From Streptomyces sp. LaPpAH-108 (lineage in GTDB: Bacteria > Actinomycetota > Actinomycetes > Streptomycetales > Streptomycetaceae): a DNA stretch of 64,000 bases. The stretch lies in assembly GCF_000373625.1 (NCBI RefSeq), contig NZ_KB891996.1:186001-250000 (forward strand), in the 5' to 3' direction. Below the pieces are notes generated by a model. The model made no database searches. It was not told the DNA's origin and saw only the letters and a program-made list of their open reading frames with translations. Both the position numbers and the translations under genes were made by a program. Positions 51,078 to 59,086 of the stretch are shown here, piece after piece; positions within the stretch are counted from its first letter, which is position 1, and every line of letters starts with the position of its first letter.

Positions 51078-52013
51078 TCAGCTCGGGCGCACCCAGTCCG
51101 GCACCCAGGTCCCGGGCGCGTCATGGGCGGGCGTCGCTCCCGCGAGGTAGGCGCGCAAGGTGGTCAGGGCCGGGTGGGGGTTGTCCCGGTGCCACAGGAG
51201 GGAGTGCGGGTAGACGGGCGTCGGGTCGGTCACCGGGATGCGGCGCAGGCCGTGTCCTGCGGGCCAGGCGAGACGGGTGGGCTCGCCCATGAAGGTGGCC
51301 AGGGCCGGGGTGTCGGCGATGGTGTCGAGGAGGGCGTCGGAGCCGAAGTTGGGGCCGGTCACCTCGATGGTGAGGCCGAACTCGGCGACGAGGTCGTCGT
51401 AGTAGGCGGCCCACTCGGTGCCGGGGGCGACGCCGGGCATCCAGATCCGGTGCCCGGCGAGCTGGGCGAGGGTCACGGACCGGGCGCCCGCCAGTGCGTG
51501 GGCGGGGCCGGTGAGGAGCTGGAGCGGCTCGTCGAGCACCCGGACGGACGCGATGTCCTCCGGCAGAGGCCGGCCGGGCGCGGCGACGGCGCGGAAGGAC
51601 GCGTCGATCGCACCGGAGCGGATGGCGGTGACGGCCGTCTCGATGTCGAACAGCATCATCACGTCGAGGCCGATCTCGGGGTGTGCGTGGTGGAAACCGC
51701 GCATCAGGCCCGACTGCGCGCTGCGCGAGGTGAGCACGTCGACCCGCAGCGGACGGCTCCCCCGGTGCACGGAGGCGACGGCCCGCTCGGCCACGCGCAG
51801 CAGCTCGCGCGCGTGCGGCAGGAACGCCTGCCCGTCGATGGTCAGCTCGGCGCCGCGCGGGGTGCGGGTGAACAGCCGGACGCCCAGGGCGCGTTCCAGC
51901 GCGGCGATCCGCTTGGAGACGGCCTGCTGGGTGACCGCCAGCTCGTCGGCGGCCTCCCGGAACCGGCCGGTGTCGGCGATGGCGAGGAAGGTGCGCACGG
52001 CGTCGAGGTCCAT
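51078..52013 (-). CDS. LysR-family transcriptional regulator
   Basis: A 311-residue regulator with the canonical N-terminal helix-turn-helix MDLDAVRTFLAIADTGRFRE, AADELAVTQQAVSKRIAALE and RLFTRTPRGAELTIDGQAFL. A periplasmic-binding-protein-like effector domain follows. ATG 52013 is preceded by little leader sequence. It diverges from an MFS gene, and a perfect palindrome lies between them, so it probably controls that transporter and itself. Confidence 0.92.
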   Translation of the reverse strand: MDLDAVRTFLAIADTGRFREAADELAVTQQAVSKRIAALERALGVRLFTRTPRGAELTIDGQAFLPHARELLRVAERAVASVHRGSRPLRVDVLTSRSAQSGLMRGFHHAHPEIGLDVMMLFDIETAVTAIRSGAIDASFRAVAAPGRPLPEDIASVRVLDEPLQLLTGPAHALAGARSVTLAQLAGHRIWMPGVAPGTEWAAYYDDLVAEFGLTIEVTGPNFGSDALLDTIADTPALATFMGEPTRLAWPAGHGLRRIPVTDPTPVYPHSLLWHRDNPHPALTTLRAYLAGATPAHDAPGTWVPDWVRPS

Positions 52014-52028
52014 GGGGCCAGGCTAGAA

Positions 52029-52047
52029 CGACAACCAGTGGTTGTCG
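52029..52047. promoter_or_regulatory. Palindromic operator between lysR and MFS gene
   Basis: CGACAACCA-G-TGGTTGTCG is a perfect 9-bp-arm palindrome with one central base, 16 nt upstream of the LysR start. A further GGTTGTTT half-site lies about 25 bp to the right. Confidence 0.75.
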
Positions 52048-52095
52048 CCCGGCGGCTCGGCGGTTGTTTGATCCCTGGTCGCTGAGCCCGCTTTG

Positions 52096-53379
52096 ATGCA
52101 TGGGGTCGCGGATCGGTTGTGGAGGCGGGTGACGGGTGTGAGGGACGGGCGTGGGCTCGGGCGGGCCTTCGGGTGGCTCTGGGGGGCGTACGGGACGAGC
52201 GCGCTCGGCACCTGGCTGGCCTTCGGGGCGTTCCCGCTGATCGCCGTGCGGGTGCTGCACGCGGGCCCTGCGGAGGTGGCCGCGCTGTCCTCGGCGGGGG
52301 CGGCGGTGGGCGCGGCGGTGGCGGTGCCGCTCGGGCCCTGGGTGGAGTTCCGGCGCAAGCGGCCGGTGCTGATCGCGATGGACCTGGTGCGGTGCGGGGC
52401 GCTGCTGACGATCCCGGCGGCGTACGCGCTCGGCGCGCTGAGCTTCGTGCAGCTGCTGCTGGTCTCGGTGGTGGTCGCGGCGGCGGACATCACCTTCCGG
52501 GCGGCCTCCGGGGCGTACCTCAAGACGCTGCTGCCGCCCGGGGACCTGCTCGTCGCCAACGCGCGCTTCGAGTCGACGGCCTGGACGACGACGATCGTCG
52601 GGCCGCCCCTGGGTGGCGCGGCGATCGGGCTGCTGGGGCCGGTGGTGACGGTGGTGGCGGACGCGGTCAGCTATCTGCTGTCGGCGCTGGGCCTGCGGGC
52701 GATCGGGGGCGGGGAGGAGCGGCCCGCCGGGCGCGGGGCGGCGGCGCGGCTGCGCCCGGGTGATCTGGTGGCGGGCTGGCGTTACCTCCTCGCCGATCCC
52801 ACCCTGCGCCCGCTGTTCCTCAACGCGGCTGTGTTCAACGGCCTGTTGATGGCGACCGAGCCGCTGCTCGCCGTTCTGATGCTCGGGCGGCTCGGGTTCG
52901 CGCCGTGGCAGTACGGGCTGGCCTTCGCGGCGCCCTCGCTGGGCGGGCTGCTGGGCTCCCGGCTGGCGCGGCCGCTGGTGGCGCGGTACGGGCAGCACCG
53001 GGTGCTGATCGCTTCTGGACGGCTGCGGGCCCTGTGGCCTCTCGGCCTCGCCTTCCTGGGACCGGGCACGGGTGGGCTGCTGCTGGTGATCGGCGTCGAG
53101 CTGGGGCTCATCCTCTGCTGCGGGGTCTTCAACCCGGTGAGCGCGACCTGCCGCCTGGAGCGGACCCGGGCCGACCGCGTCACCCGCGTGCTGTCCGCCT
53201 GGACGGTGACGACGAAGGCGACGACGGCCCTGCTGACGGCCGTGTGGGGCGTCCTGGGCGCGCTGCTCGGGCCGCGTACGGCGATCGGACTGGCGGGGCT
53301 GCTGCTGTTGGCGACGCCGCTGCTGCTGCCCCGCCGTACGACGGTGCTCCCGGCCGAGCCGGAACCGAGCGTGGCCTGA
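52096..53379 (+). CDS. MFS transporter
   Basis: About 427 residues with about 12 hydrophobic segments and a start of conserved character at GRAFGWLWGAYGTSALGTWL. GPWVEFRRKRPVLIAMDLVR is the motif-A-like loop. The substrate is unknown; small-molecule efflux is likely. ATG 52096 is used here. GTG at 52138 sits after GGAGGCGGG and would begin right before the first membrane helix, so it may be the real start. It is divergent from the LysR gene. Confidence 0.83.
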   Translation: MHGVADRLWRRVTGVRDGRGLGRAFGWLWGAYGTSALGTWLAFGAFPLIAVRVLHAGPAEVAALSSAGAAVGAAVAVPLGPWVEFRRKRPVLIAMDLVRCGALLTIPAAYALGALSFVQLLLVSVVVAAADITFRAASGAYLKTLLPPGDLLVANARFESTAWTTTIVGPPLGGAAIGLLGPVVTVVADAVSYLLSALGLRAIGGGEERPAGRGAAARLRPGDLVAGWRYLLADPTLRPLFLNAAVFNGLLMATEPLLAVLMLGRLGFAPWQYGLAFAAPSLGGLLGSRLARPLVARYGQHRVLIASGRLRALWPLGLAFLGPGTGGLLLVIGVELGLILCCGVFNPVSATCRLERTRADRVTRVLSAWTVTTKATTALLTAVWGVLGALLGPRTAIGLAGLLLLATPLLLPRRTTVLPAEPEPSVA

Positions 53380-53382
53380 GCC

Positions 53383-53910
53383 CTACGCCCGGCGCCGCTC
53401 CGGCAACTGGTTCACGACCAGCGCGACCCCGCTCACCAGGACGATCCGGGTCGCCGCGTCCAGCCCGTTCCAGGACTTGGACTGCCACATCGCGAACCAC
53501 TCCCCGCCGATGGCGATGAACCCGGCGCCGAAGAGGAGTATCAGCATCAGCAGGCCGTAGGTGGAGACCCGGCGGGCCCGCTCGGCGTCCCGCCGCGCCC
53601 ACAGCCAGGTCCCCCACACCAGCACGACGGCCGCGGCCGTCTCCCACACGATGATCGCCACGTACGCGGTGTCCTGCAGCGCGCTGCTCGTGATCGCCCG
53701 CCACATCAGGGCGTCGTCCTTGAACGTCGTGTCCATCGCCAGCACATGCCGGACGTACTGCTGGTTCGACCCGAAGTCGGTGATGTTCCCGAGGGCGACG
53801 AGGGCGATGTACAGCGCGAGCACCCCGGTGAACACCCCTGCGGCCAGGGAGAGGCCGGTGCGGGGTGTGGTGGGGGTGGGGGCGCTGATGTCGGTGGGAG
53901 TGGTGGTCAT
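53383..53910 (-). CDS. DUF2165-type small membrane protein
   Basis: A 175-residue protein with four hydrophobic segments. It includes GVLALYIALVALGNITDFGSNQQYVRHVLAMDTTF (seen as NITDFGSNQQYVRHVLAMDT, the conserved loop) and WFAMWQSKSWNGL near the end, matching the DUF2165 family. The function is unknown. ATG 53910 is used. It ends 3 nt from the convergent MFS gene. Confidence 0.82.
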   Translation of the reverse strand: MTTTPTDISAPTPTTPRTGLSLAAGVFTGVLALYIALVALGNITDFGSNQQYVRHVLAMDTTFKDDALMWRAITSSALQDTAYVAIIVWETAAAVVLVWGTWLWARRDAERARRVSTYGLLMLILLFGAGFIAIGGEWFAMWQSKSWNGLDAATRIVLVSGVALVVNQLPERRRA

Positions 53911-53995
53911 GGCTGAATTCTCGCCGGAACGGGGCGAGTTCTGGCGTACGCATTGCGCCAGAATGGGAAGGCCGGCTTCGGGGGAAGGACGCGGA

Positions 53996-56900
53996 ATGGT
54001 GCGGGAACGGCCCTCCATGCAGGAGCTGATCGGGCGCCGCAGACGCGCGGGCTTCGTCGGACGCGGCGGTGAACGGGCCGCGTTCCGGGAGAACTTGGAC
54101 CTCTCCCCCGAGGACGAGCGGCACCGCTTCCTCTTCCACGTCCACGGCAACGCCGGGGTCGGGAAGACCTTCCTGGTCCGGGAGTTGGAGCAGATCGCCC
54201 GGGAACGCGGGGCCCTGACGGCGTACGTCGACGAGAGCGCGGGCAGCGTGCCCGAGGTACTGGCGGAAATCAGCCGCGAATGCGCCCGGCAGGGACGGGA
54301 GTTCAAACGGCTTGACCGCGCGCTGGCCTCCTACCGCGAGCGGCGCCACGAGGCGGAGGCGGTGGCCGCCGGGCTGGATTCCGCGCCGGAGGGGCCGTCC
54401 CCGGTGACCTCGATGGCGGTACGGGCGGGGCTCGCGGGGCTGGGCCTGGTGCCCGGCGCGGGGCCCTTCGTGGGCGCGGTCGACGCGGCTCGACTCAGCC
54501 AGTACGCCGACCGGTTGCGGCGGGGGCTCAGCGCGCGGTTCGGCAACCAGGACGATGTCCAGCTGGTGTTGTCCCCCGAGCGGGCCCTGACACCCAAGCT
54601 GCTGGACGAACTTGCCGATGTCGCCTCCGACTTGGCGTGGATCGTGCTCGCCTTCGACACGTACGAGCGCTCCGGGCCCTTCCTCGACGCCTGGCTCCAC
54701 GACCTCATGACCACCGACCGCTACGGCGCCCTCCCCGCCCACGTCATCGTCCTGACCGCCGGACAGCACCCCTTCGACACCGCCCGCTGGGGCGGCTTCG
54801 CCGACTTCATGACCGAGGTGCCGCTCGGGCCCTTCACGGAGGCGGAGGCCCGGGGGTTGCTGGCGGACCGGGGAGTCGTGGCGGAGCCGGTCGTGGCGGA
54901 GGTGCTGCGGCTGACCGGGGGGTTGCCGCTGCTGGTCTCGACTCTGGCGGAGCAGCGGCCGGTCGACCTGGATGACGTGGGCGACCCCAGTGCGACGGCC
55001 GTTGAACGGTTCCTGAAGTGGGAGCCGGATGCTGTGCGGCGGGGGGTGGCGTTGGCGTGTGCGGTGCCTCGGGGGCTGGACATGGATGTCTTCCGGGCCG
55101 TCGTGGGCGGGCCGGAGGAGGAGGCGGACGGTCTGTTCGCCTGGCTGCGGGGGCTGCCGTTCGTGGACGACCGGGGGGATCGGCTCCGGTATCACGATCT
55201 GGTGCGGGGGACGATGCTGCGGTTGCAGCGGGGGCGGTCGCCTCAGGGGTGGCGGGAGCGGCATGAGCGGCTGGCGGGGGTGTACGGCGGCTGGTGCGAG
55301 GACGCGGCCGTCGGCATCCGGCCGGTCAAGCTGTGGAGTCAGCAGCGGTGGCGCGAACTGCGGCTGGAGCAGACGTACCACCTGCTGTGCGCCCGGCCGC
55401 ACACGGAGCTGGCCGGGGCGCTGAAGGGGCTGATCGCGGCCTGCCGCAAGGAACAGGCGGACGGCCGCCGCTGGGCCCACATGCTGGAAGAGGCGGGCTT
55501 CGCGACCGACGACGCGGAGCTTCGGGGCTGGGGCCGACGGCTCCGTGTCGCGCTCGCGGACGAGCGGCAGGGGGTGATCAAGGCGATGGACCTCCTCCTG
55601 TCCCGCCCCGGACTCGATGCGGTCGGATGGGCACTGGCACACGGGCTCAAGGGACGGGAGTTACGCAGGCGCGGTGAGTGGCAGGAAGCACTGGGCGAGT
55701 ACGACAAGGCGATCACGTTCAGTGAGAGCACGGTCTTGCCCGACGCGGACCTCGCTGTTCTGTATACAGGCCGTGGCCTCACTCACCAGCGGCTGGCCGA
55801 TACCCCGTCCGCATTGGCCGACTTGGACCGGGCCGACACGCTGTGCCCCGACGATGTGGCGATTTGCCGCGCCCGTGGCGGGGCCTACCGGAGGGCCGGA
55901 CGGTATGAGGAGGCCGAAGCGGAATTCGACCGTGCCATCGCTCTGAACCCGGTGGACCATTTCGCGGTCGTCAGCCGGGGAGTCTGCCGCCACATGCTCG
56001 GGCGGCTGGACAAGGCACTGGCCGACTTCGACCGCGCTCTCGTCCTCAACTCCACATACGCCTGGGCGCTGGTCCGCAGGTCACGGCTACACCGCGACCG
56101 AGGCGACTGGGAGGCGTCCTTTGCGGACCTCGACCAGGCCGTGTCTCTCCAGCAGACATCGGCCTGGGTGGCGTCCGAGCGGGGCGACGCCTACCGGCTG
56201 GCGGGCCGGTACGAGGAGGCGGTCATCGAACTGAGCCGAGCCGTCGAGCTGCAGTCCGACCACGCTTCGGCGCTGGCCAGCCGTGGGGCGGCTCACCTCG
56301 AACTCGGCCAGTACGAGATGGCATTGGAAGACCTGAACCGCGCGGTCGAGGTGGTGCCCGGCTATTCCTGGGCGCTGGGTCACCGGGGTCTGTGCAAGCG
56401 AGAACTCGGCGACGAGGAAGGGGCGTTGGCTGATCTGCGGCAGGCAGCCGAGGCGGATACGAACAACCGCTGGATTCACAGAGAGCTGGGAGACGCCCTC
56501 AGGCATGCCGGACAGTACAGAGAGGCGTTGCCCGCCCTGCAGCGGGCGCTGGAGCTGGATTCCGAGGATGCCCACACCCTGGCCATCTTGGGCTCCACAC
56601 ACCGCCTCATGGCGGAGTACACAGAAGCCTTCCAGTACCTGGACCGCGCACTGACACTGGCTCCCGAATATGGCTGGGCGCTGATCCAGCGCGTCCTGGC
56701 AGCGCAGGAGACTGGGCGCGTCACGCGGGCGTTCGCTGATCTAGACCGATGTATCGCTCTTGAGCCCATCGCGAATTGGGCCCGCAGCGACGTCGTCGAG
56801 TTGCTGATCCGGTGCGGTCGTTGGCCGGAAGCGCTCGAACGGCTGGCTGAAGCCGAGCGCTTGGGGATCTCCGACGAGAACTGGGGCGAGCAGCGCGCGG

Positions 56901-57310
56901 AAGCGTACCGGCACATGCGGCAGTGGACGGCGGCCGTACAGGAAGCGGAGCGGATGCAAGTGCGCTATCCGCTCGCCGGTACGGCCCACATGGCCCTGGC
57001 CGTCACGGGTTCTCAGGGCGCACGCTCAGCAGAACGACTCTGGAGAGGGGTGCCCCCGCTGCTGGAGCCGGGCAGCCCTCAAGCCCCGATTGTGCGGTGC
57101 CTCGTGGGCTGTGCACTGGGCGAATGGGACAGCGCCGACTCGGCACTCGCTGAAGCTCTGTCGCGCCCCGCCTGGGACGACCTCGCCCTCCTGGCCGACG
57201 ACCTCACCGAGCTGCTGAACGCCCCCGGCGCCGACCGCTCCCGTTTGATCCCCCGCCTAGCCGCCGTAACCAACGCCCGCGACGCCGTCCAGTCCCGCTA
57301 CGCGGAATAA
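53996..57310 (+). CDS. STAND-type ATPase with TPR repeats
   Basis: A 1104-residue protein. A short N-terminal part leads to a P-loop (GNAGVGKTFLVRELE, residues 51-65). A Walker-B-like hydrophobic strand ending in aspartate follows (WIVLAFDTYERSG, about residue 215), then winged-helix-like segments. From about residue 540 to 1000 there are about 12 tetratricopeptide repeats of the AxxxRGxxxxxxGxxxxAxxDxxxAxxL type. This is the layout of signal-transduction ATPases that oligomerise on sensing a ligand. Relatives include regulators and some defence proteins; the target here is unknown. ATG 53996 follows GGGGAAGG. The TPR half has clearly lower G+C than the NTPase half. Confidence 0.82.
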   Translation: MVRERPSMQELIGRRRRAGFVGRGGERAAFRENLDLSPEDERHRFLFHVHGNAGVGKTFLVRELEQIARERGALTAYVDESAGSVPEVLAEISRECARQGREFKRLDRALASYRERRHEAEAVAAGLDSAPEGPSPVTSMAVRAGLAGLGLVPGAGPFVGAVDAARLSQYADRLRRGLSARFGNQDDVQLVLSPERALTPKLLDELADVASDLAWIVLAFDTYERSGPFLDAWLHDLMTTDRYGALPAHVIVLTAGQHPFDTARWGGFADFMTEVPLGPFTEAEARGLLADRGVVAEPVVAEVLRLTGGLPLLVSTLAEQRPVDLDDVGDPSATAVERFLKWEPDAVRRGVALACAVPRGLDMDVFRAVVGGPEEEADGLFAWLRGLPFVDDRGDRLRYHDLVRGTMLRLQRGRSPQGWRERHERLAGVYGGWCEDAAVGIRPVKLWSQQRWRELRLEQTYHLLCARPHTELAGALKGLIAACRKEQADGRRWAHMLEEAGFATDDAELRGWGRRLRVALADERQGVIKAMDLLLSRPGLDAVGWALAHGLKGRELRRRGEWQEALGEYDKAITFSESTVLPDADLAVLYTGRGLTHQRLADTPSALADLDRADTLCPDDVAICRARGGAYRRAGRYEEAEAEFDRAIALNPVDHFAVVSRGVCRHMLGRLDKALADFDRALVLNSTYAWALVRRSRLHRDRGDWEASFADLDQAVSLQQTSAWVASERGDAYRLAGRYEEAVIELSRAVELQSDHASALASRGAAHLELGQYEMALEDLNRAVEVVPGYSWALGHRGLCKRELGDEEGALADLRQAAEADTNNRWIHRELGDALRHAGQYREALPALQRALELDSEDAHTLAILGSTHRLMAEYTEAFQYLDRALTLAPEYGWALIQRVLAAQETGRVTRAFADLDRCIALEPIANWARSDVVELLIRCGRWPEALERLAEAERLGISDENWGEQRAEAYRHMRQWTAAVQEAERMQVRYPLAGTAHMALAVTGSQGARSAERLWRGVPPLLEPGSPQAPIVRCLVGCALGEWDSADSALAEALSRPAWDDLALLADDLTELLNAPGADRSRLIPRLAAVTNARDAVQSRYAE

Positions 57311-57635
57311 CCCCCTCGAGCTGAAGGTCGCGGAGGACGGCGTGGTCCAGCTTGATGCCGGTGGTGCCGGTGAGGAGTCGGCCGAAGCGCGCGCCGGTCA
57401 GGTCCGCGGAGCGGAGGTCGGCTCCGGTGAGGTCGCACCCCGCGAAAGTGGCCCCGGGCAAAGACACACCGCTCAGGTCGGCATCGCGGAAGGAGCACCG
57501 GGTGAACGACAGCTCCTGGGGACGCGCGGACACAAGATCGCTGCCGTCGAAGGACTCCCCGCGCAGAGCCGCGTACCTCCGGCGGGACGCGAGGTCTTCC
57601 TTGGCTGTCGGCGCTCTGCCCATGGCCGACATCAT
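57204..57635 (-). CDS. Pentapeptide-repeat protein
   Basis: A 143-residue protein. The middle contains pentapeptide repeats of the A(D/N)Lxx type: FTRCSFRDADLSGVSLPGATF, AGCDLTGADLRSADLTGARF. These form a right-handed square helix that can mimic DNA. The C-terminal 36 residues are Gly/Arg-rich and lie antisense to the 3' end of the STAND gene, a 107-bp convergent overlap. ATG 57635 overlaps the hydrolase stop as ATGA, so it is translated with it. The target, for example a topoisomerase, is unknown. Confidence 0.78.
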   Translation of the reverse strand: MMSAMGRAPTAKEDLASRRRYAALRGESFDGSDLVSARPQELSFTRCSFRDADLSGVSLPGATFAGCDLTGADLRSADLTGARFGRLLTGTTGIKLDHAVLRDLQLEGVIPRSGTGRRRGRWLRRLGGGSNGSGRRRGRSAAR

Positions 57636-58294
57636 GTCAGCAGCGCGGCGACCGCCTCCGGGGCCTCGCGCATCGCGTTGTGGCCGGTGGGGAGGTCGTG
57701 GACCTGCCAGTCGGGGTCGGCGAGGAGCCGGGTGCGGAGGTCGGTGAAGGGGGTCCGGTCTTCCCACCCCGAGCAGTAGACGAACTCCCGCCGGGGGATC
57801 TTGGCGAGCGCCCCCGTGAGGCGGATCGTCTGGACGAACGAGGCGAGGGGGTGGGGGCGGCGGCGGGGGTCACCGCCGGGCGGGGGCTGGACGGCGTAGC
57901 CGGTGGCGGCGGCGCCGGACGCGAACGCTTGCCGGTAGGTCTCGGTCGTCAGCGACCAGCACGAGTCACCGTCACGCGGTACGTACGCGTCGAGATGCAC
58001 GAGCCGCGAGACCCGGCCGTCCGCGCGGTCGGCCGCCGCCGCGATCACCATCCCACCGTAACTGTGGCCCACGAGCGTCGCGTTGGTGAGGTGGGCTCGG
58101 TCGAGGAGCCGCAGTACGTCCTCGGCGTGCGTGTCCAGGTTGGCCGTCGCGACCGTCTCCTGGTCGTCGTCCGGCCGCAGCCCGGTCAGGGTCAGGGCGT
58201 GCACGGTGTGCCCGGCCCGCTCCAGCAGCGGGACCACCGGGTCGTACGACCAGGCGCCGTGCCAGCCGCCGGGCACGAGGATGAACGTCGCCAT
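57632..58294 (-). CDS. Alpha/beta-hydrolase
   Basis: A 220-residue protein of the EstA/pheromone-esterase-like group. MATFILVPGGWHGAWSYDPV carries the HG oxyanion motif, VGHSYGGMVIAAAA the nucleophilic serine, and LPTGHNAMREAP the catalytic histidine near the C terminus. Aspartate in the YCSGWEDRTPF region may be the acid. The substrate is probably a small ester or lactone. It is translationally coupled to the downstream pentapeptide-repeat gene. Confidence 0.88.
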   Translation of the reverse strand: MATFILVPGGWHGAWSYDPVVPLLERAGHTVHALTLTGLRPDDDQETVATANLDTHAEDVLRLLDRAHLTNATLVGHSYGGMVIAAAADRADGRVSRLVHLDAYVPRDGDSCWSLTTETYRQAFASGAAATGYAVQPPPGGDPRRRPHPLASFVQTIRLTGALAKIPRREFVYCSGWEDRTPFTDLRTRLLADPDWQVHDLPTGHNAMREAPEAVAALLT

Positions 58295-58450
58295 GCGCTT
58301 CTCCTTCTCCCGAGTTCTCCCGAAGCTTCCCCAGGCTGAGCGGGTGGCGATGCGGAAGCATTCCGTCCGGCCGGTGCGGAAGCCGTGTGGCTGCGAGCGG
58401 CTGCCGGAGTCCCTCGGCCGAGCTGGCGCTCAAGGCGGCGGAGGAGGAGG

Positions 58451-59026
58451 TTACTTGACGACCGCCACCCGCGTCCCCGAGTCGCCGAAGGCCCACAGGG
58501 CGGTGCCGTCCGCCTTGTGGAGGCGGATGCCGGTGGTCTGCTTGCCGTTGGCGGGGGGCGGTGAGGAGCCGTCGATGGCGTTGGAGAAGGCGGCGTCACC
58601 GGCCGGGGTGTGGGTGAAGTAGAGGATGTGCTCGATGGCGACGCCGTCGGAGCCGGTGCCCGCGGGCATCCGGCCGAGGACGGTGTACCGGCCGGGCTGC
58701 GGGCTCACCGTGCCCGGCCAGACCGTGAACGTGCGGGTGGCCTCGCCGGTCGCGTCGACCAGCCAGACCCGCTTCTCGCCGACCGAGTAGACGATCCGGC
58801 GGCCCTGCCCGGAAGCCTCCGGGAGCGCGGGCGGTCCGGAGGGCTTCTTCGGGGTCTCGGCGGTCGGGCTCGCGGCGGTGGAGACCGTCGCCGAAGGGCT
58901 CGGTCTCACCACCGCCGCCGTGGGATGCGGGCCGTGCTCGGCCTGTATCGCGAGGGCGATGACGGCGGCGGTCGCGCCCACCGTCAGTCCGGAGACCCAG
59001 GCCCACGAGGGCAGTCGGGCAGCCAC
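58451..59026 (-). CDS. Membrane-anchored L,D-transpeptidase-like protein without catalytic cysteine
   Basis: A 191-residue protein. One N-terminal hydrophobic segment (WAWVSGLTVGATAAVIALAI) is followed by a Thr/Pro-rich linker and a domain that begins RRIVYSVGEKRVWLVDATGE and ends GIRLHKADGTALWAFGDSG. These match the first and last strands of the YkuD fold, where active enzymes read HGCIRL. Here the cysteine is replaced (TTGIRL) and no HGT motif is visible. It may be a non-catalytic cell-wall-binding protein. GTG 59026 follows GGAG. The hydrolase gene lies downstream on the same strand, 156 nt away. Confidence 0.65.
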   Translation of the reverse strand: MAARLPSWAWVSGLTVGATAAVIALAIQAEHGPHPTAAVVRPSPSATVSTAASPTAETPKKPSGPPALPEASGQGRRIVYSVGEKRVWLVDATGEATRTFTVWPGTVSPQPGRYTVLGRMPAGTGSDGVAIEHILYFTHTPAGDAAFSNAIDGSSPPPANGKQTTGIRLHKADGTALWAFGDSGTRVAVVK

Positions 59027-59086
59027 GGGTACGCATCTCCTCCGCTGTGAGTCCCCCGCGTCAGATCCGGGGTCGGATCATCGTAC

